Of a stretch of DNA of 58,140 bases, positions 1 to 13,500 are shown piece by piece. How positions within the stretch are numbered: position 1 is the stretch's first letter; the number at the start of each line of letters is the position of its first letter. This stretch comes from Acanthamoeba lenticulata. Its lineage: Eukaryota; Discosea; Longamoebia; Acanthamoebidae. The notes below the pieces were generated by a model. That model saw only the letters and a list, made by a program, of their open reading frames with translations. It was not told where the DNA came from and ran no database searches. The DNA lies in NCBI GenBank assembly GCA_002179805.1, contig NAVB01001495.1, forward strand, positions 1 to 58,140. Reading direction: 5' to 3'. A program made the position numbers and the translations under genes.

Positions 1-95
1 TCCCTCTCCTCCCACCCTGCCCCAAGGCCAAGTCGAACAGCGCGTGACCCTAAAGACTGACGCGGCTGCTCACGTGTCTCTATCATCATCATCAG

Positions 96-179
96 ATTGA
101 GCGCAACGACTGGCGCACGATGCCGCCCTCGGTCGTTGAGAATCAGCCCGGTGCTGCCTACCGGCCTCGCCCCGAGTGA
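96..179 (+). CDS. Terminal exon of an upstream plus-strand gene (partial)
   Basis: After a plausible 3' splice site (TCATCAG at 89-95) an open frame runs from ATT at 96 to TGA at 177-179 and encodes about 27 residues, beginning IERNDWRTMPPS and ending YRPRPE. The rest of the gene lies left of the window, so no family can be named. It would converge tail-to-tail with the giant HECT gene, whose stop is at 373, leaving about 190 bp between the two stops. An alternative is that this is not coding; the evidence is only the clean acceptor, the frame and the composition. Confidence 0.45.
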   Translation: MERNDWRTMPPSVVENQPGAAYRPRPE

Positions 180-372
180 GCACGCCCACGCGCAAGACAC
201 ACAACACCCAACCACGGGGCGCGAAGAGGGAGGTAATGAAGTGCGTGCGCCGCGTTCGACAAAGTGGTAAGGTGGTTTGGGAGCTGTGCACAAAAAGCAA
301 GGAGAAGAAGAAAATTCAAACACACATGTGTGTATGTCGAGCACTGACGGTGAAACGGTCTCGCTTGATGCA

Positions 373-1520
373 CTACTGGCGGACCTGGAAGTCGGCGTCG
401 ATAGAGGAGCAGTTGCAAATGGCGAGGAGGAGCTTGTGCTTGAGCTGCTCCCGCGACTGGTAGGCCGGCAGCTTGAGGGTGAAGAAGCAGGTGGCCGACT
501 GGGGCAGCGCGTCGGTGGAGCCGTGGAGGCGCGCCACGGTGAACTTGTTGCGTGAGCGCGAGGCCGCGGCCAGCCGCTCGCGGCCGGATACGAAGCGGAG
601 GAAGAGGGCGCGCTCCTTGGGCGAGAACTCGGCCACGGTCTCCCACAGCATCTGCACCGTCGGGTCGTCGGCACCGCGGAAGCCGTCGTAGCGGGCGTGC
701 TGCTTGAGCTCCTCGACGTTGATGCTGGGCTTGCCGCACACGAGCAGCTCGAGCTCCTCCCAGGTGAAGAGGGCCAGCGCCTCGAGGGGCACCATGCTGG
801 CGAGACCGCGCCGTATGGCCGCCACCTGCGCCCGGCTCTCCACGAGCCGACGCTGCCGCACGAGGTCGACGTACTCGAGCCGGTTGTCGTAGGTTACGTC
901 GATGTCCCGGCCGCCCTCCTTGAGCTCCACCTTGCTCCCGTCGCTGAGGACTGTCGTGAAGTTCTCAAAGATGATGAGACTGAAGTTCTCGGCGTTGAGG
1001 TCGTAGGCCTCCGGGTTCTGCAGCTGGTCGAGGCACTGCCCGCAGAACTGGTCAATGTCCTTGAGGTCGTCCGTCGTGAGGCGCAGCCCCACGAGCGGTT
1101 TCCACACGGTCGACGGCAGGTCCAGCGGTAGCGGCGCCTTCGTGCGGATGGCGATTCCCATCAGCCTCCCCACGAACTCGTACATGGCCAGGTGCAGCGC
1201 CGACTGCGACGACGGCTTCGGGATATCTGGTTTATGCGTGGGCCGCGCGTTAGCCGAGCAGTCCCCGCCACAACACAAAAGGGGAATAACAGGACAGAGT
1301 GCGCGTATGTACATTTGTCGCGGTTCTTGCCGATGCCGACCTCCTCGAGCGCGAGCTGGGCGTTGGGGCACGGGATGAAGAGCGGAAGCGCGTTGGACTG
1401 CAGCTCGGCGCACATGCTCGTGAGGCACTCGCGGTAGGGTCCGCCCGAGTCCGTGGCGCCTTCGCCCACCAGCCGCACCGTGAATGCCTGCAACAAGGGG
1501 AAAAATCGTTGGCGTGTCAG
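373..1520 (-). other. HECT catalytic domain segment
   Basis: This is the C-terminal ubiquitin-transfer domain of the giant ligase, read in two exons split by an intron at about 1227-1325 (TATGTACAT donor region, acceptor before IPKPSSQSALHLAMYEF). N-lobe motifs VGEGATDSGGPYRE and ALPLFIPCPNAQ and C-lobe motif FTWEELELLVCGKP are present, as is the active-site Cys in TCFFTLKLP. Only about 27 residues follow the Cys motif before the stop, the usual length for HECT C-termini. The domain looks intact and catalytically competent. Confidence 0.9.
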
Positions 1521-4500
1521 CGCACCGCCAGCAGCAGAGACGTCGATCAGGAGGGGGAGGGGCCCGCTGTCCAGAGACTCTGGACGAACCTTGCTGGTGG
1601 AGCACAGCTGGCCCGCGGGGAGGGTGCGGAGTTGGTTGAAGGCCTGAGCGAAGATGCCCCAGTCGATGTCCTTCTCGTCCTCGCCGGCAAACGGGTCGCC
1701 GCCCGGTTCGCTGGCGCGCTTCTCTCGGGCTTTCCGCTTCTCCTCTTCCTTGTCGGCGTCGGTGAGCAGCATCCGGTTGATGGAGATCGTCGGGCTGCCG
1801 AACGCTTGCATCGACCTGTACTGGGTCTGCGCAAGCGATCCCGTTGTTAAGCGAGATGTCACTGGCGACCCGCGAGCTCGGATTGGGGGGGGGAAACTCA
1901 CCTTGAAGAACTTGTGCTTGACCTCGGTGAAGATGAGGGAGCGGAGGCGCATGACGTTGAAGGCAATGGTGCCCTCCTGGCTCGGGTCGTCGGCCCCGGC
2001 GAGGTCCATCAAGGGCAGCCTGAGCGAGAGCGCCTCGTTGAATCGCTGGAGTAGCACCACGCGCGTCCGGATGTCGTCATGGCTGACGTTGGCCAGCTTG
2101 GGGTACAGCAAGCTCTCGGCCTCCTGTGTGTGTGTGTGTGTGTGGCCCACCACGGTAAGTGTGAGCGGAGAGGGGCAACAACTTGTTGAGAGCGGTGGTG
2201 GGCGCAGTTACCGTGAGGTGGACCTTGTAGGGCTTGACGGCCTTAAAGGCGATGCCGTGCTCGCTCTTGATCTGGTTCATGTACTCGGTCAACTCGGCGT
2301 CGATGGCCATGCCTTGTGCGCCGCCCACGAGCGTCCGGCGGAGGCGCTCGACCTCGGCTTGGGCCTCGGGCAGCTCCAGCTTTCGCTCACGCTCGTTGGC
2401 GTCGAAAACGGGCACCACGTAGAAGGAATAACCCCACACGGACGGAGCTGGCGGCTCACTCGCCTTGGTAGGCTCCTCCGCCTCGGCCTCCTTGGCTTTC
2501 ACCTCGTCCGGGTTGGGGGCCGCTGCGCTGCTACTGCTGCTGCTACTGGTCGCTTGGCTGCCCTCTTGAGCCGCCGGTTCGGTGGCGGGCACGCTAGCGG
2601 CCGGAGTTGGGGTCGGCGTCGGGGTCGGCGCCGAGAAGGAGAACGGGGTCGCAGTCCCAAAGACAGGCGCTGTCGAGCCGAAGTTGAACTGCACGGGCTG
2701 CGGCTGGGGAGGCTGCACGGGCGTCCGCACGTAGCGGTAGAAGATGGTGTCGTTTCCGGTTTCGTTCTCGGGAATTTGTACGTCGCCGGTCAAAAGGGCG
2801 CGGGCGTCACTGGTGCTGAGGAAGTTGAGCTTGTCGTCGTTGGGCAGCTCGCAGCGGTAGTCCCTGTAGATCTGCAGCGAACTGGCGCCCGGAATGCGCA
2901 CCTTGCGCAGCTCGCTTCCGTCCGGCAGGGTGTACACCAGCACGTCCTCCTGCTCCTGGTGCAGCCTGATCGCGGCTGCGGGCGATTTCTCCTTCCACGG
3001 CTCCTGTGTCGGGTGCGTTTCGCTCTCCCTGAAGGCAGCAAACAGCAGCGGATGATCAGCCTCACATACAGCTCTTAAGAGTATTGATCCGGGGAGAGGC
3101 TGGGGAGGGGAGAAGGTGTGTGTGTGTGTGTTGTGTGTAGAAAAAATACCGGCACTCGCCAAAGGAAGTCTCCAGCATGGCGGTGCAGAGGTAGGGCGTG
3201 GGCAAGGTCGCCTCGTCGGCCTGGCCGAGCCACCATTCCGAGGCCTCTTGGAGCCACACGAGGGACTCGAACCAGTTGTCGTCATCTTCGCTGGCCTCCT
3301 TCAACTTCACGACCCGCGAAGGAGACGATGGCGACGTGGCGGCCTCGGTGGGCGCCTCGGCTTCCTCCTCGCTCACGAAATAGTCCCACTTGGACCTCCG
3401 GAGCACGACCATTAGCTCCGTGAGCGCCCAGCAGTAGCGCTTCTTCTCGGGCTTCCGCGACGTCTCCGCGTGGAGGCTGTGCATCGTGGCCGTCAGCCAG
3501 TCGGTGGTTTCGCGCGATGGCCTCGACCGAACTGGTTGTGTGAAAGTAAAATAAAGAAAGAATAATAATGATCAAGTACGCGGTGTTAGTCAACCAACAA
3601 ATTATTATTCAAGCTAATAATAATAATGCTAATAATAACGCTAATAATAAAAAATGTGGCAAGGTACCGAGCGCTTCGGCCGACGGAGCAAGGGAGTGGA
3701 TGCAATCAGTGACGAGGGCCATCAGGAAGCGGACCAGACGGACGTTCATCGGGCCGGTCGGATTGGCCTTGAGGTAGTTCACCACACATTCGAACACCTG
3801 CGACGTGTACTTCTCCTTGACGCTCGCCGCGCAGTTGGCATACACTGCGACACACCGACAGCAACAACAGCACAAAGCAACCAGGAGAGGGTCAAGCCAC
3901 GCTTTTAACACGAGAAGAGATGGATGGGGGTTGGGGGAAGAGCCTCGGGATCAAGCACGGACCCAAGGCCATGATCCAGCTGGCAAAGTTGAAGTCGGGA
4001 GAACCGGGCTGAGTTGGCGAGGCGAGCCAGAGCCCTGCCTTGATGCAGTAGTCGAGGAGGCGGTGCACCAGCAGAGGGCCCTTCTCCGCGGAGGAGTCCG
4101 CCTCATTCTCCTTCTCCTGCGCCTGCTGCGTCGCTGCCTCTTGCCTGAGCCTGGTGGCCAGCTCCGTTGCCACCACCTTGAGGACGGCGTTACGCCCGGG
4201 TTTTTGCGATGTGGGCAAGGCTGCAAAGGCCGCCAGCCGGCTCTTGCTCGCTGGGAAGAGGAGCAAACAACAATCAAATAAAAGTGTGTGTGTGTGTGTG
4301 TGTGGACACGCTCGTTAGTGTGTCTTCGGGACGTTTGCAGCAAAAGAAACCGGCCAGTTTCTTGAGGTAGTAGTAGGTACCAGTTGAGGTGGCCGTAAGC
4401 TTATCATCGTTGTCAGACGACGTTGAATCAGCCGGGGAGGTGCCGGTGAGGTATTCAGCGGCGATGAACTTGAGGAAGGCCAGAAGGGACTGGTCGCCCA

Positions 4501-7500
4501 CATTCTCCAGCGAGAACCGCATGGTCTCGGGCCAGTGCGCCAGGAGGGTCAGCAGCACTTGCCCGGCGTACTTCTGCAGCAGGCCTGTCTCGTTTCCGGC
4601 CAACTGCCATTGGATCTCTGCGAACTCCTGCCTGCGCTTGTGCGGCCACGGGTCGTGCACGCTCTTGACCGGCTTGCGCAGGAATCGCTGCGAATACCAC
4701 CACGACTGGAACACACCTCTTTCCGCATCGTACAGCTCCAGCAGCGCCTGTTGCCGTCACCGCAAGGAGAAATTAAAAAATAATAAAAGAATATAATGAA
4801 ATAAATTTGTCAACTCAAGCCGACAAGCGACCGAGCGGCGCAAACACAGTGATTCTGAGGGAAAAGGTAAAGCGTACTGAGCCGGCGGTTGGGTTGACGG
4901 CAGTGACGACGCCGACGTGACCGACGGTCCACTCCATGGCCTGAATCCACTCATGGCGCTGGATGGCGGACGTGTCTTTGAACACCTTGTACCACATCCC
5001 CACTTGCACGTCCTCTCCTGCGTTGCGCCCACGTGCAGCCATCGGGCTCCGTGCGCCCTTGGGCAGCACCGGCTTGCGCGATGGTTGCGTTGCTACGGCT
5101 GATGAGGCCGGCGGTATCGTCGACGGCTGCAGCTGGGGCGCATCGCTGGACGCGAACGAGAAACCGCCGAAGGATCCAGGGATGGAAGCCGGCACCGGCG
5201 CGAGACTCTGTCCGCTCGCGGGCGCGCTGACAGAGAACGAGAACATCGGCACTGCTGGCGTTGTTGTTGGTGCTTCCGCTGCTGCTGCTGCGGCTGACGT
5301 GATCTGCGGCTCCGGCACTGGAAGTGCTGTCATGACCGACGTGCCGGCTTCGGGCGTCGTAGCTACAGGCTGCTCAGGCTGTTCGGTAGTGGTGGTGGTG
5401 GTGATCCCCACGGAGGGCTCAGATGTCACAGCTGTTGGTGCAGCCGCCGTTTCCGTAGAAGGTGGCGCTGTTGGTTCGGCTGACGTTGGTGGTTGGGCGA
5501 TGATCGTGGTTGGCGTAGCAGCGTCGGCGGGTGCAGAGTGCTGAGTCTCAGTGGCGCTAGGGGCCGTCGCAGTGCCGGCACTGGAGGAAGGAGCAGGAGC
5601 CTTTGCGGCGCTATCCGCTTTCGTGACCTTGGTGAGGGCAAAGCGATCAACAACGACTGTCAAGTCGGACGGATTGGATGGCGTGCGGCCGGCCAGCTGC
5701 TTGGCCAGGTAGGCGTTGAAGTCGAAGGCAAACGGCTGCTGCCCAAAGTTGGCGGTCACTCGGACGTTCTGGCCGCGGAGCAGAACCACCGCAAAGAGCT
5801 CGAGCGGGGATTCATCACTGGAAGGCAACGTGAAGGCGTCCGAGATGAAGCTGCCGTTGCGGGTGAAGAAGATGGTGCGCTGGTCGCGGTTCCATCCGCA
5901 GCCGACAATGTCGCTGGAACCAAACGCAAAGCCGTAGGGCACCTCAGTCGCCTGGCCCTCCTGCGTGCGCCTGTCCAGCTTGACGCCGTCGCCTCGGTAT
6001 GTGTAGGCCGAGTCGAAGTCACACCGGTGGGGCTCACGGCTGTCACCCATCGACCTGCTGCTCGTGCTCGTGCTTGTGGTCGTGTTCGTGTTCGTGCTCT
6101 TACGGACTGGGGCAAACCCAACTTCCGTGGCTCTGCGCGCGCATAAGAAAGAGCCAAGCAGCAATTATTAGCCGCCAGTGGTTGAAAAAGCCACCAAAAA
6201 AAAAGGTGTTCCACTTGAACGAATGAAAGGGGGAAAAAAACGTACGCGCCGCCACAGCCCGAGAATCGGACTTCGAAATAGTACACGGGCAAGAGGCCCG
6301 AGATGGGCACGTCAGAGCAGGCTGCAGCGTTGGTCGAGCTGGGGGCGCGCACAGCCGAGTCGCAAACAGTACGCAGGTCAAAGTACTGCTGGGCATCGTC
6401 GCTGGATCCGAACTGCAAGTTGCTCAACTGGGCCCAGTTTGTGGGCAGGGCGATGGGCACGTTGCAGTAGGGCAAGAAGGGTAGCGTGTCATGCCACACG
6501 CCGTGGTGTGCGATGCCATACAGGCGCTCGCGATACACATCACTCAGCTCCTCACTAATGGTCGGCCAAGCGGCCTTGGGCTTGAGGGCCAGATCGAGGA
6601 TAGGGCTCAGGCCATCTGCAAGCCCGTTGTGTGGTGAGCGGCCATGAGGGCGACCAAGCTTTGGGGGGGGGAGGAGGGAGGAAGGGGCGGGGTACCCTTC
6701 TCGACAAAGTGGGCGACAGAGGCCGAGCTGGTGAGAAGTGAGGTGAGGGCGATCATGCTGCACGACTTCATCTGCGCGTAAATGGCGTCCCACGAGTGCA
6801 GGATGCGACTGACTTCCGACGTCAAGTCGCAATCCGACGCCGAGGGATGATGCAGCTGGGTCTGGAGGAAGAAGAGGCAAACGGCCAGCAACTCGGAGAC
6901 CTGCGCCGTGAAGAAGGACGGATTCAAGGTCACCTCCGGGACGGCCCGGAGTGCATCCAGCGACTCGATGGTGTGCGATGTCCGCTTGGGGCAGTCGCGG
7001 TAGACCACCTTGGCCTTCCGCTGCTGCGTGTCCAGCTCGGTGATGATGCCCTGGCGGTAGGTCGGGCTTGCCGGTACTGCGGGAGCGTTCTCGTCGGTGG
7101 TGGAGGTCGGCTCGATCTTGATGGTGTTGGTCACCTCCACTGACCCGCCCACGCGCAGTGGCTCCGGGAAGCCGCCTAACGGGGAAGGAAGATACACAGG
7201 ATAAGGTGGTCAGAAACACTCTACACCCAAACACACTTCACATATTTTTGAAGTGGCTGGTACCAAGAAGTGCGAGGGCGGCCAGGTCGTGCCAGACGCG
7301 CCGCAAGAGGGCCGGTTCCTTGGGTTCGTGGCGCAACAGGGTGGGGACGTCGAGTACGTTGCGGGTGACCAGATCACGCAGTTTGTCACGCCACAGGGAC
7401 GACGTGTTGAGCACGTGGCGCAGCAGGGCAATCACCTCCGATGCCAAGGCCATCGCAACGCGAGCGTGGGCCTGCTTGGCGATTTCGTTCGTGGGCTTCC

Positions 7501-10500
7501 ATGGCCCGGCCCCATTCGCCCAGTCCGCCTGCTGGGGAGCGTTCGTATTGGGCGGCGAGGGAGTGGCTCCGCTGCTGTTGCTGGTACCAAAGGAAAAGCC
7601 GGAGCTCCCGCTCGTGGTGGCGCTGCCGCTGACGGCCGCTGCAGACGCAAAGCTGAAAGAGAACTTGGGCCAGGTTTCCGGTGTCGACGTTGAGGTCGAA
7701 CTTCCAGGAAAGCTGAAGGAAGACGGAGACGGCGAAGAACTTGGGCTACCGAACGGGCTGGTCGTAAACGACTGCGTCTGGCCGAACGTGTTGCCAAACG
7801 AAAGGGTAGCGCTGGATGCTCCCGGCACCGACAAGGACGACGACGAAGAGGAGCCTCCTTCAGGTGCAGAACCAAAGCCGAACTGCGACGACGACGAGGC
7901 CGTCGGGAGCTGAGTGCCAAAGCCGAATGACGAAGAGGGTGCTGTCGCGGTCGGCTGAGCCGTACTGCTGCTAGCTGCGGCAAAGCCAAACGACGGGAAC
8001 GTGGTCGTGGGCTGAGTTGTTGTTGTTGGGCTGCTGGTGCTGCCAAAGTCGAATGCCGAGGACGGCGTGGCCTGGCTTGTCGTGCCACTGGTAGTCGTGG
8101 CGCCAAAAGAAAACGAAGAGGACGACGAGGTCGGCGACAGGCCAAACGCAGGCTGCGCAGAATCTCCAGTGGTGCCACTGGTCGGGCTGGGGCTGATAGA
8201 ACCGGGTGTCGCGGTGGCGAGTGAGCGCTTGCCCCGCCGCGGCGTGCGGCCGCGTGCCGGACCTCCGCCGGGGCTGAGCTCGTCCAGAACAGAACCCAGA
8301 TCCACGGCCGACCGCGTCTGGCCCGACGCAGTTGGTGTCGGCGAAGAAGGAGATGGGGCAGGAGAAGAGGATGTCGAGCTGCTGCTGCTGCTGCTGCCGC
8401 TGCCGCTGAGCTCGAACGTCGAAGGCAGAGGCAAGCCACCTGCGGCGGCCGTGGTCGCGAGCTCCTTGCTTGTCGGTAAAGCTGCTCCACCAAAGCTGAC
8501 TCGCAGCTTTGACGGCGTAGATGACGCGGGAGTCGTTTCGTCCTCTGAAGGAGCAGCTGTGCCCTTGTCTTCTCCGGAAGAAGAAGAAGAAGAAGTCTTC
8601 AGAGAGGTACCAGCGTCAGGGTAGTAGCGTGCGAGATAGGCCATTGCAGAGGCCACGGTCTGGGCCGAGTCGACCTCGGTCACAGGGCAGACATTGCACA
8701 GGGCCGTGCCGATCGAGTTGAGCAGGAACGACAGGAACATGCCTTCGTCACCCGCCGCTGCGCTCGGCGCTAGCGCATCCTCCAGCGACGAGGACGCGTG
8801 AGTGTCCTCGTGCACAAGTCGCCACAGGTAGTTCAAGCGTTCGGGCTTCAGCAACGGCATGACTTGGCGCAGGATGCGGAGGGCGAGCCTCTGGATGCGA
8901 GGGCTGCCAACAAGGACAAGCGAAAGCACCGTCTGCATGTTGTGGCTGTTCTCGGCGATGTAGCGCAGCACAGCGACCGAGTGTGTGAGCGGATGAAGCA
9001 GCTTGATCATCTTGAGGCATCGTCGCTCGACCCGTTCGAACTCCTTCCAGCTCTCGACAGGAATGATGTGCGTGGGCCATCCCGCGCCGGGTTGCGCGCC
9101 CAAGTAGAGGAACGGGTCGACAGGCCGGGACTGCGCCGCAGCTGGATCCTCCGTGAAGGACTTGGCCGCCTGTTGGGTCCGGAACAGGCGCAGTCCGGCG
9201 CTGAGCTCGTTGAAGATTAGCTCCAGCATCCGCTTTTGCAACTCGCGCAGCGCCGGAAGCTTGGACGCCTCGGCTTGATCCTGGTTGTCGGCCGCAGCGA
9301 CGGCTGGCGGCCTGGCCAGCATCTTGGGTGCCACCGATGGCGATGTTTTGGATGCGTTGAGCCGCTCAAGAAGCACCGCCCGTTCGGTGGTCTTCTCGAC
9401 ATCGTCCTTCATGATGCCCACGGAGTAGAGAGTGAGGAGGCTGAAGGCGAGCCAGGCGGCCTTGGACACCAGCTTCTGGCTGGTCTGCTCGGGGCTCAGG
9501 GCTCGCTGCGTGGTCATGACAAAGCCGGTCGAGGACGCCGCCGCTGCCTCGGGGCCGGCCGCATCTTGCGAGGTGCTGAGGGTTGCAGAAGATCCGTCGA
9601 TAATGAGTTTCTTGAGCGTGGGCAAGAGGCCCACCTTGTGGAGGAAGGCCCAGTCCGCCTTGCGGAAGCCGAGCGTCCAGAGTTGCATGAGGAGCATCTG
9701 TATGAGCGGTTCCATGTCCTTGGCGCGAAGCATCGCCGCCAATTGGGTATAGAGGGTCTGGAAGCTGCGCACGAGCTCGTCGCGCGTGTCGTTCTGGCAC
9801 GCCTGCACCATGTGCAGGTAGTGATAATTTTCCAGAGAGGCGGCGGCGGCGACGGTGGTGGACACTGGAGAGGCGTCGCCCTTGAGCCCGTGGAGCAAAG
9901 AAAGTAGCAAATCGTGCTGGACCGAGCGCTGCTTGATCTGGCCCAGCAGGTCGTTCAAGACGCGCAGACCCACGCTGCGACCCTTGGCCCGCTCATCACG
10001 CTTTTGCATGCCGTTGCGCAAGCCGGTCGGCTGGACCTTGTCGTCCATGATAAAGGCTACCACGGCGTCGGATACCGTCGAGTCCTGCGTCGGATCGATG
10101 AAGTTGGCCGCCTCAGTCTCCTTGCTGCGGTCGCGGAACAGCTTCCACATCTTGAAGGACTCTTGCACGCGGCGCTGGTTCTCGTTGGTATCCTTCCGTT
10201 CATGGAGCTGCCGACGGCGCTCCGTGGGCGACGCAATCTGGTCCAGCGGGTTGGCGTCGGGACCAGTGAGGCTGTCTGTGCGTGCCTTGGACCGCTTGAG
10301 CGTGCCGGTGGACCGCGCACGAAGGATGCGCGGTGTGCTGCCGGCCGTGCTTTCCACGCTCGAAATGAGCGACCTCCGGTCTCCGGTGGAACTGGTGCCC
10401 TTCTTGACAAGGGTGGAAGACGTGGAGCGTGACAGGCGATCGCGCTCGTCAGCGGCCTGCTGGTCAGCAGCTTGCTCGTCGGTGTTGCCCTTGGCCTCGG

Positions 10501-13500
10501 GCACACGAACCGACAGTAGGAACCGGATCCGCTTCATGACGGGTTTGCACACTTGCTCGTAGATCGCGCTGGTGCTTATCTCGGCCTCGTCCTCCTTCTG
10601 GCCGAGCCGGTGCTTGTGCTGTTGCTGGACCAACCAGGAGCGCACCTCGTAGGCCACCTCCCAAACCAGCTGCAGAGCCGGCGGCAGCGGCGCCTTGTCC
10701 GCTACCTCGAGAGCCGACGGATTGTTGGTCAGCCACAGCGCAAAGGTCATGGCCTCGTTGACCAGCTGGTTGTGCTTCAGAAGCACGGCCACCGCCGCAC
10801 GCTCGACTTTCGCCACTGCACGTGCATCAGCCAGCCCCCCCCCAACCCAATAAAGTATCTGCGTGAGAGGCCGCCCGAAAAGGATCACATCCCACCTACA
10901 CCCACAGGTGATTCTGCGTACCGAGAGCGCCACCGAGGGCTGCCAAGGGCTTCTTGGCTGTGATGTGGCGGTGCATGTAGTTGGCCAGCACGACGGCCTC
11001 GCTCTCCTGCTGGGCGGGCAGCTTGATGAGTTCCTCCAGGAACTGTTTCCGCTGGAGTTCAAGGCCAGTCGGCGTGTCGTCACGACCGCCGCTGAGGAGC
11101 TCGGAGTCGAGCCATTTGTGGTGCTGGCTCTCATCCTCCGTCGGTTTCGGGCCCTTGATCAAGGCCGTGATGCACTCGCCGATCAGGTTTGCCAGCGCTT
11201 TCTCCAGGTCCAGCGCCCAGTGCAGGCTTGACATCGTCCGCAGGGCAAAGTCGCTGATGTAAACAACACATACATATATGGAGCAGGAATAAGAAGAACT
11301 CGAGTTTGTGGTGGTGGTGGTGGTGGTGGTGCTTGACGCGTACCTGGCGGTCATCTCCTTCTGCATCAGAAGCGAGAAGACGGCCTTCTCGCTCCCGGCG
11401 ATCTCTGGGAAGTGCGCGGCCAGCTGGTCGATGCGCTGGATGAGCGGGGTCAGCGCCGGGAGGAGGGCCGCCACGAACGACGCGTTGCTCACGCGGCTGC
11501 ACAGAGCCGTGATGAGGGTCGGCAGCAGGATGCCCGCCAGGGATGCCTTGATCACGCTAGCAGGCGTCATGCGAGTCTCGGAAGCTGAGGTTGGCGATAC
11601 ATATGCCTGGGCCGCTTCCACCAACGAGAAACTGGAACCAAAGAGCGATGGCACCGGGCTCGGCACTTGAGACACTTGCACAGCCGGCACGTTTGCGGTG
11701 GGCTCTTTGTTCGGCTGCGCCAGCAGCTGGTCAAAGATAGAGCCACTGAGCTGGCGTGTGGCCGTGTCCAGCACCACGCGGGCGTGGAGCAGCACGAGGT
11801 CGTTGTAGAAGCGAGCCAGGGCAGTCTTGCGCGCTTGGGCAAGCTCATGCCTCTGTGCTTCCTCTGGCGAGGCCCCTTGGCGCAGGGGCACGGCCGCCTT
11901 TTTGTCCGCCTTGGCGGCGAGGCTCAACAGGCACTTTTGGAGGAAAGACAGCTGCTGCATGGCCTCCGTTCCCGCCTCCCACGTCGTCTGACCGATGAGC
12001 TTGTGTCGAGTTGCGCTTTGCCACTCGAGCTCGGTCGTGTGCGCCAGCAGGCGGAGGGTTTTTTCCAGCCTTCGACTGAGGTTGGCCATGAGCTCGGGAC
12101 TCGGGGCTTCCTTTACCGCCTCGTCCTTGGGCCAGGTTTGCTTGGCCTTGAGCTCTTCATGGAGCCAGAGCGGGATGATGTGCTTCCACTTGAATGCACT
12201 CACCACCAAGCTCCAGAGCATGTCCTTGGCGTTCCTCTTCTTGGTCGTCCTGAGGGTCATGCCACAATTTAGAAATACAGAGACAAGTCAGCACAGACAC
12301 TACACTACACGACACACACGCGCGCGCCAAAGGGGGGTGGGCTCTCTCCGAACCCGACAGGCGCCTCGGCGGCTGACGAGATGGTGGCCTCCACAAGCGC
12401 GACATGACTTTTGAGGAGCCGCAGGAAAAGCAAAAACTGGTCCCTCCTGGTGGGGAAGAAGAGCGCCAGACCCTTCACCAACACGGATCCGCTTTCCCAC
12501 TGCACGAGACGCAGCAGATTGTGCATACTCTGGCGATCCGAAGCTATCGGTGCAAATTTTCAACGCACACCCCGCCCGCCGCCCACAAAAAAAAAAGGTT
12601 GTTGCTTGAGAGGAGTTGGAGATCAAAAGGAGACAAGGTTTGTTGCACTTACCGTTGCCTGCTTCTGGCAAGTGCGGTGACTCCATCTCAATGAAGCGCA
12701 GAAGGGTGGTCTTGACTTGAGCCAAGATCTCGTCATCTGGTTTTAAACAGAAAAAAAAAACATTGAGAAAAATGGGAACGCAAGCACCATAAATAAAGGA
12801 GTCTTACTACTAAGTAAGACCAATGAAATGAGAAAGAAAGGGAGGAGAGCTGGCCCGTGCCGATGATAACAGGGTGCTTGGTGATCGAGTTGGCCTGCAC
12901 CACACAGCGTTTCAAGAGACGCAGGCAGTTAAGGAGTACACTGGCATTCATCCACGCCTCGGTGATCGTTGTGGGCTTTGCCGTAGTAGAGGTGTTGTCT
13001 GGAGTGAAGTTATGTTTTCAAAATGTCACACAGTGGTAGTAGAAATAAATAAAAAGCGACTACGAGGACTAGCATACCCGAGGCGGAACCGACAGCAAAG
13101 GTGACTTGGCTGTAGTGCTCGATTATGGCAGCCAAGGTCCTCAGCGCTTTCTCTGTAGCCTTGAACCGAGGCTCAATCGGCGTATCGGGCTGGTCGGCTG
13201 CTGTCGCAGGCTGGGTGCCTGAAGGGGGAATCAACAAATAACAGCAACCACGGTCAGTTTGTGTGTGTGTGTGTGTGTGTTGAGGGTCCAACTGCACATC
13301 ACGTAACGTGCAACAGAGATCCGGCCACTACTTGGTGCCGCTCCCCTCTCCTCCCACCGCCGTTCCTGCACCTTGTGCCTCTATCCATCCATCTATCTAT
13401 CTAGCTATCGAGATTTTTGGCGCTTACCAGTGCTCATGAGGACCGTCAGGCGGGACAGCACGCACAGCGCAACCTCGTGTGAACCGATCGCTTTTTGCTG

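Noticed and set aside
1654..3078. 474-codon open frame on the plus strand, antisense to the HECT gene
   Set aside because: It is the mirror of GC-rich minus-strand exons and introns, has no recognisable domain, and the minus-strand frame carries clear HECT-family sequence.
5756..7234. Long open frame on minus strand in another frame (492 codons)
   Set aside because: It overlaps the SPRY and neighbouring exons out of frame and runs through introns; its composition is low-complexity Arg/Ala/Pro.
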